From contig NW_006500031.1 of NCBI RefSeq assembly GCF_000471905.2, positions 2,404,802-2,468,801 of the forward strand: a DNA stretch of 64,000 bases, written 5' to 3'. The position numbers and the translations under genes were made by a program. The stretch's first letter is position 1. Each line of letters starts with the position of its first letter. Below the pieces are notes generated by a model. It ran no database searches, had not been told where the DNA came from, and was given only the letters and a program-made list of their open reading frames with translations. Positions 58,561 to 64,000 of the stretch are shown one piece after another. This DNA comes from Amborella trichopoda (Eukaryota; Streptophyta; Magnoliopsida; Amborellales; Amborellaceae).

Positions 58561-58830
58561 TTTAGATATTGGGGCTACATTGTTGCAACGCTTCTTTTGT
58601 CAATGGATGGAAGATGCACCTTAACTAAAGAGATTTTGGAGGGCAACTATATGGGCATTTCATACTCGGCCTATTGAGAGAAAGAGACAGTAGGAAGGTA
58701 AGAGACTGTAATATGCACATCAATAGAGAGCTAGAGAGGGTGCTGGTCGTGAGGCTAATGGCAGAGAATGACAGAGGGGTTGGTTGTGATACTAATGGTA
58801 AGAGAGAGGTATAGGTGAGAGAAATATAGA

Positions 58831-59029
58831 GAACGATCTTATAGGACCCTCCTCCACCCATGTGTGTAGGACCCCAAATGATCATTATTAAATTTAGCAC
58901 GGATCTTTAAAAAAAGCTATCATATGAATGTGATATTTAACTTTTTTTAAAATTCGTGTCAAATTTAATGATGATCCTTCAAGATCTTACACACATAAGT
59001 GGGAGAGGGTCCTATAAAATCATTCCTCT
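58831..59029. mobile_element. Hairpin MITE of about 200 bp with TA flanks
   Basis: Two arms of about 95 bases are near-complete inverses (TATAGGACCCTCCTCCACCC against GGGAGAGGGTCCTATAAAAT; TAAATTTAGCACGGATCTTT against AAAATTCGTGTCAAATTTA). TA lies directly outside each end, suggesting a Tc1/mariner-type target. There is almost no loop. Confidence 0.75.
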
Positions 59030-59560
59030 ACATATATATATATTTATTTTGACCCAAAATTGCTGGCCATATATTTAGGCTTATTGGGGTGAACTTAGAT
59101 CAACAATTATTCATGTGTCGTTGACAAGGATAAATATTTGGTGAAAGCGGTGAATTGTAAGTCGTAAAGCTCATGAAGCGATATGGAATGGCATCAAAGA
59201 TCACTGTAAACTACCTACCAATTGTGTGGCGAGGCAAAATTTCCAGGGGTGACAAAGGGTGGGTCCAGCCTTAAAATCAAGATTATGTGTGGCTAGGCTA
59301 AAAATAAAAAAAAAAAAAAAAATTAATAATAATAATAATAAAAAAGGGTGAATGGTCTCATCGTATATTTTTTAGGTGTTTCTCAAAATTTCAGCTAAAC
59401 TCAAACGAGTCTTAGGCCGAGAATCGTTAAGTTTGCAATAATGGCCCTAGAAAGATTACAACTAGATGCCCCTAGAAAGATTGTAGTTGCCTAACAACGC
59501 TGCTAGAGACAGGGCTTGGCCATGACGTAGACAGGTGGAGCTATTTCCACATTTATCGGG

Positions 59561-59756
59561 ACGTTATAACATGCCTTTTTATTTTCTCTTTCTATTTTCG
59601 TTATGGCAATACAACGCCTTTTTTTTTTAAGGTAGCCGGGTTGCATTCCTTATCTTGTGACGTTATAACATGCCTTTTTATTTTCTCTTTCTATTTTCGT
59701 TATGGCAATACAACGCCTTTTTTTTTAAGGTAGCCGGGTTGCATTCCTTATCTTGT
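59561..59756. repeat. 99-bp tandem duplication
   Basis: ACGTTATAACATGCC starts at 59561 and 59660. The copies differ mainly in T-tract length and both end TTGCATTCCTTATCTTGT. Confidence 0.92.
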
Positions 59757-59784
59757 TCCACCAAAATGGAGGAATAAGGCACAT

Positions 59785-60019
59785 GGGATTGTATGCTATG
59801 CTATCGGACCCTTTCCCTTTGATACAAGGGTCACAATTACTTTCAATCACTCATGTGAAAATTGATATCGTAGGCGTGTTGTAAAGTTTTGAATTTTTTT
59901 TTTAGTTCAAGTGTTTGAATTTGATCAATGGAATAAATACAACCACTTAATATCCAATAGTCAATGTTAAATGTGACCACATTGTATCAAAAGTAAATGA
60001 TATTATTATATACTTTCCC
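59785..60019. mobile_element. MITE family F, diverged copy
   Basis: GGGATTGTATGCTATGC, AGGGTCACAATTACTTTCAA and, on the right, AATGTGACCACATTGTATCA and AAAGTAAATGATATT match the element at 42018. Confidence 0.55.
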
Positions 60020-60520
60020 TTTTTTTTACGAAATGCAATTTTGAGTATGTTTTAGGTTCTTGAATCCCACCAACGAGGGTGTGCAAACGCATGCCTGCTA
60101 ATAATTTTCTAGACAAGAGTATGCAAGATAATTTAAAAGTTCCATTATCGGCAAGGGCATATTGGATCCAAGCTTCGTTATAAAGGAACTTGCATTGTTT
60201 GAACAGGTTATATATATGCACCACTAACAGTCACATGTTTTATATATTGGTTTAATTTAGATCGTTGTGATATGCTACAAGTAATTGAGAAAAAAAAAAA
60301 GAACTTGGACATTGGCCGGTAAGGTCAAAAGCAAAATTTTAGTTTGGTTGAAAACCGGAAAAAATCGATGTTCGAAAGCATACCGATCAGATCTGGTTTT
60401 GACCGGTTAGACATGTTAAGTAATGATCCAGGGCTATTTTCCAAATTACTTTACATTTTACCTATTATTCACATTTTTTTATTATTTTTTTTAGCCAAAA
60501 GATATTCTATTTCCTTAGAA
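60020..60520. other. Intergenic, no gene
   Basis: Short open frames only, with no splice-linked or family-like peptide. GACCGGTTAGACATG and ACATTGGCCGGTAAGG are a loose inverted pair. Confidence 0.5.
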
Positions 60521-60524
60521 CTAC

Positions 60525-60885
60525 ACTACGCATTTACTCCCTCAGGTAGACCTAAGATTAGTTTTAGAATAAAATATATTCGGGATATAACCTCTTTAAT
60601 ACATAGATTAACTTTAATAATAATAAATTTAAAAATTTCTAAGTGCACCCCCCTTAGCACTTGAATAAAATAATGTCCCAATATTAAATAGAAACCGTCA
60701 AAATTTTAGAGGATGAAATCTAATTCTTAAAAAACTCAATTTTTAAGATATATTTTTAAAATAATAATCTAGAGATTCTAAGGTGGTTACCAAAATTTCA
60801 TATTGAAAAAGTCTTCCCAAGTAGGTTGTTTGACAGACGGAGAAGAAGAAAACTCTGCTCCCGATGGAGCATAAGTATACCAGTC
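60525..60885 (+). mobile_element. Family D repeat, copy 5
   Basis: From ATTTACTCCCTCAGGTAGAC to CTGCTCCCGATGGAGCATAA, whose GCTCC-CGAT-GGAGC is a perfect dyad. It shares CCAAAATTTCATATTGAAAA with the copy at 17774. Confidence 0.65.
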
Positions 60886-61355
60886 CTGACCTTTATCCTT
60901 TTGGTGAGAATGAAATCATATACCTCACTATGAGGCTTGGCAATACTACCGCCAACGCCTTGTACCATTATCAAATGAATATTTTTTGAAATTTGAGTAA
61001 AATAGAGCGATTGATTAAAAAATAGTTTCCATAAAAAAACATAGGGAACAATTACCCCGTTACAATAAAATAATAAACTTTGTGTATTTCTAAATTGAGC
61101 GACTAAAAGTTAAATTATGCAATTATATTACAATTAAATTAGTCATGTTGCAATTAAATGAGATGCAATTAATAACATGAAGCAATTAGTTGGATTTTCA
61201 AATTGCATGAAAAACAGACTATTTAATGTCTCCATGAATAATAGCAATATATTATACATTCGTTCCGTGACAAATGAACATACGTCCTCCACTGGCTTCA
61301 ATAATTTTTCATCATTCAACTTATACAGCACCACTAATAATTCATTTCATCGAAT

Positions 61356-62290
61356 TGGAAAAAGTCTATATAAGGTTGCAACCTTAAAATGTAGAAATAA
61401 AGATGCATCTCATAGATCTATAGGAAAAAAATGTTTTAATATTGAAAAATCCTCCAATTGATTATCTCGACATCGTGATGTGTGAATATGAAAAAAATAA
61501 TATTTTGAGTCTTAAAAATAGTGCCTTATTGCAACACATTATCTAAGCCGTCCATTTTCAATATTTTCGCATGTTTGAGCAATGATCCAATGCAACGGTT
61601 GTATCATAATATAATGCAACGATACTTCTAGAAAACCATGTTTGTGGTATTTGTATGACCTCAAATTTTGCATAATACTCTCTTCATCTCAATAATCACC
61701 TCAAAAAAAAGTTCAATTTGAACTTTAGATATGATCAAAATGAGTCTCCTCCAAAAACAAATCTTGACCATTCATTTTGTGAATTTCAATATCTTAGCCT
61801 TTATAAACTCAAAGTCATTCTTTTTATTTTTTAACATTGTTCATCTAATGATAATAAAGCCATCCAAACAAATTGGAAATGAATAAATCCTTCTAAAGCC
61901 TAGATCTAAGCATCTCACCAAAATGAACAGCGTATGTTAATTGAGCTAAAAAATACTTTCTAGATTGTGTTTTCAATTTTTTATTTATTTTTTTGTGATT
62001 GTTCATCATAATGAAAGGAGTGTATATTTCAAAATTTAGATCAAACAAATGACCATAAGATGGTTTTTAAGGTTGTTACATCATATTATTATACAACGGT
62101 TGCATCAAATCATTGCTCCATATGTTTATAGATCCACTTGATTTTAGCTATTTTTGGAGTTGAAAATATTCTAATCAGATATGAAAATAGATTTTTAAAT
62201 GATTTTAAAAAAAAATTACACCAAAATTACATGTTATGATAAATTTTGAAGATGTACCTTAATTGGATTGTTTAAAGTTCCAACTTATAG
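61356..62290 (-). mobile_element. MITE superfamily, end type A, interrupted by another element
   Basis: The left half is 61356-61576, with AAGGTTGCAACCTT at 61372-61385 and ATTATCTCGACATCGTGATG. The right half is 62119-62290 and ends AAGTTCCAACTTATAGAAAC. The break lies in the interior TTCATATGTTTATAGATC region. Confidence 0.8.
61577..62118. mobile_element. 542-bp TIR element nested in a MITE
   Basis: TIRs of about 44 bases start GAGCAATGATCCAATGCAAC on the left and end GGTTGCATCAAATCATTGCT on the right. Flanks CGCATGTTT (61568-61576) and CATATGTTT (62119-62127) match at 7 of 9, consistent with a decayed target duplication. The interior is non-coding. Mutator-like or hAT-like; not resolved. 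Confidence 0.78.
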
Positions 62291-62454
62291 AAACCACATT
62301 GTTTTATTATTTCCCACCAAGTTATCTTGTATAAAAGACATAACCACGCTCAAATTTCTTACCATGTTCACCGAGACAACTCGTCTAGTACTTATTGAAT
62401 TCAATACTATATGATGAGGGGAAAATTTGTTTTTATTCGATAGAATCGGCCGAG

Positions 62455-62586
62455 GCTGGACCTCTGTCGACTCTTGAGAGTAGGGGGTGAAACATTGCGA
62501 GTCCTATACCGATTCCGAGGGCTGGACCTCTGTCGACTCTTGAGAGTAGGGGGTGAAACATTGCGAGTCCTATACCGATTCCGTAC
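62455..62586. repeat. 66-bp tandem duplication
   Basis: GCTGGACCTCTGTCGACTCT begins at 62455 and 62521. Copies are identical through TATACCGATTCCG. GC-rich relative to its neighbours. Confidence 0.92.
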
Positions 62587-62631
62587 TTTTAAAGATTGGG
62601 CTAGTGCATCTTCTATTATGTATCAGAGAAT

Positions 62632-62997
62632 TGGTAGCCCTTCCCAGATAAATATTATCAAATGCATGCTCATCCCCAAATAAATCTTCTCAAATACGTG
62701 CTCATGCCATTAAGTGGCTTGGTCCATTGACTTTGGATCGAGGTAGATCCGAACCTGTAAAAATATATGTTGGTTTTGAGCTCTGGTGGCCCTTATCAAA
62801 TAAATACTCTCAAATAAGTGATCACCCTTTTTAGGGGTTTAGCCCACTCATTTTGGTTTAACCGATGCAAATATGTCGAGAACATGTTGGTTTCGATAGA
62901 TTTGGACCTGCCTCGGTTAATTCAAAATCAATGGGCACAGCCGGTTAAAGGGGTGAACATTTATTCGAGAAGATTTATTTGGGAAGGGCTGCCAGTG
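62632..62997. repeat. Imperfect foldback of about 365 bp
   Basis: The left arm AGCCCTTCCCAGATAAATAT and right arm TCGAGAAGATTTATTTGGGA AGGGCTGCC are inverse, as are GGATCGAGGTAGATCCGAAC and GACCTGCCTCGGTTAATTC. A middle copy CCCTTATCAAATAAATACTC suggests an internal duplication. Confidence 0.6.
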
Positions 62998-64000
62998 CTT
63001 TGGTACAACCAGGCCGATTTTAAAAACTTAAAACTATGGATTATGTGATAGTTCAAATACTAATTGTTGTGTTCAATGACTGATTTTGCCTTATTATTGG
63101 CAAATCCTAGACAAAAATAGAGCTGGCAATAGGCGAGACGACTTGGCCTTTGAAAACTAGTGGCATGGCCAAGGGTCATGACTGATCAGCCTAACCAAGC
63201 TAGGGCCACATCGAGCCACGTAGCCAGGGCCCATTTAAAACGGTTTGACATGCCCCGGTTTTAGTGATTGCTAGTTCTAAACAAACAATATTATTCAAAT
63301 ATGGTTACAAGTTTCCTACTAACCACTTGAGCACAAATGACATTATTCTCATGTCGTTACAAGTTTTCTATTAACCACTTAAGCGTTCAATCTATACATC
63401 AACATATTAGGATTCACTTTCGAACCATGTGATAGGTCCGGCATCTCACAATCTAACTTCTAGTTTTTTTGGTAAGGTTTCTATACTTTTCCTAGATCAT
63501 AGAAGATCTAAGCTTCCCCTACTACCCAGCCATCAAATTTTGATCAAGAGAGCCACTCATCATTTGATCTTAGATCCGATGTATCAAAGTATTTTATTTT
63601 TCTTTTTTTTGTACACAAATTGTATGAATATGAAATTTAGTACGTGTCATCTTCTCATTGGGGGGCACCTATAAAAAATATTAAAAATAATTTATTGATA
63701 AAATATAATTAATTTAAATTTTAGGGGTATTTTTGTCATTTTATTTTATTGGAAAAGTACTTTTTATATTTTTCGCAAGTGAGAGTTTAATAAAAGATTT
63801 GACGTACAAAAATTGATCTCAAAATAATTTATAAAAAAAAAATTAAAAATAAAATAGTGTAGAAAAGTGACATTGTAATTGAGGCAATCTTAACCCTCCA
63901 TTCAGAATGAACGGTTGGATAAGGGGAAGTATATAAGTTTTATGTTGTAAAAAAAACATAGAAAGCTTGTATTTTCTTTATTTTTTTTAAAACAAGCTTT
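62998..64000. other. Intergenic, no gene
   Basis: AT-rich with a GC-richer patch at 63120-63250 (GGGCCACATCGAGCCACGTA). A 50-60 bp loose duplication near 63300-63390 has GTTACAAGTTT and TAACCACTT. No supported gene up to the window edge. Confidence 0.5.

Noticed and set aside
60344-60664. A 106-codon plus-strand open frame
   Set aside because: It runs into a family D repeat copy, has no recognisable domain and lacks supporting exons.
1-64000. CRISPR arrays, riboswitches, bacterial-type operons, LTR retroelement coding regions
   Set aside because: None was seen. The tandem repeats lack unique regular spacers, and both genes are intron-bearing plant genes.

Overview
The window is nuclear DNA of a flowering plant. 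The evidence is GT-AG introns of 0.1-6 kb, protein families in their plant form, AT-rich intergenic DNA and dense small inverted-repeat transposons. I cannot place it to a genus. There is one 20-base assembly gap (12075-12094).

Layout. 1-8960 is a purine-rich, highly degenerate tandem array whose unit drifts steadily from left to right and runs off the left edge. 8961-16250 is AT-rich intergenic DNA with short tandem repeats and several MITEs. 16270-39140 is one large plus-strand gene of 24 coding exons, a plant tomosyn (WD40 beta-propellers plus a C-terminal R-SNARE). 38977-50871 is a repeat-rich gap, including an array of five MITEs, a 1.1-kb TCTC-rich minisatellite and small foldbacks. 50872-55417 is a minus-strand six-exon gene for a THEP1/NTPCR-type nucleoside triphosphatase whose exon phases all agree (186 codons). 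55542-64000 is again MITE-rich, with elements nested inside others.

The two genes have unrelated jobs: vesicle-fusion control and nucleotide hydrolysis. They are transcribed toward each other across the repeat-rich gap, and nothing suggests they work together.

The most interesting feature is a superfamily of 350-430 bp non-autonomous elements, about 23 whole or partial copies here. They share one interior but carry several different ends. At least three end types each contain their own short palindrome (AAGGTTGCAACCTT; TAGAGCC-GA-GGCTCTA; AAGGT-GTCA-ACCTT). Copies with clean flanks have 9-bp target duplications, as expected for Mutator-like MITEs. No transposase gene, LTR retroelement, CRISPR array or confident RNA gene was seen.
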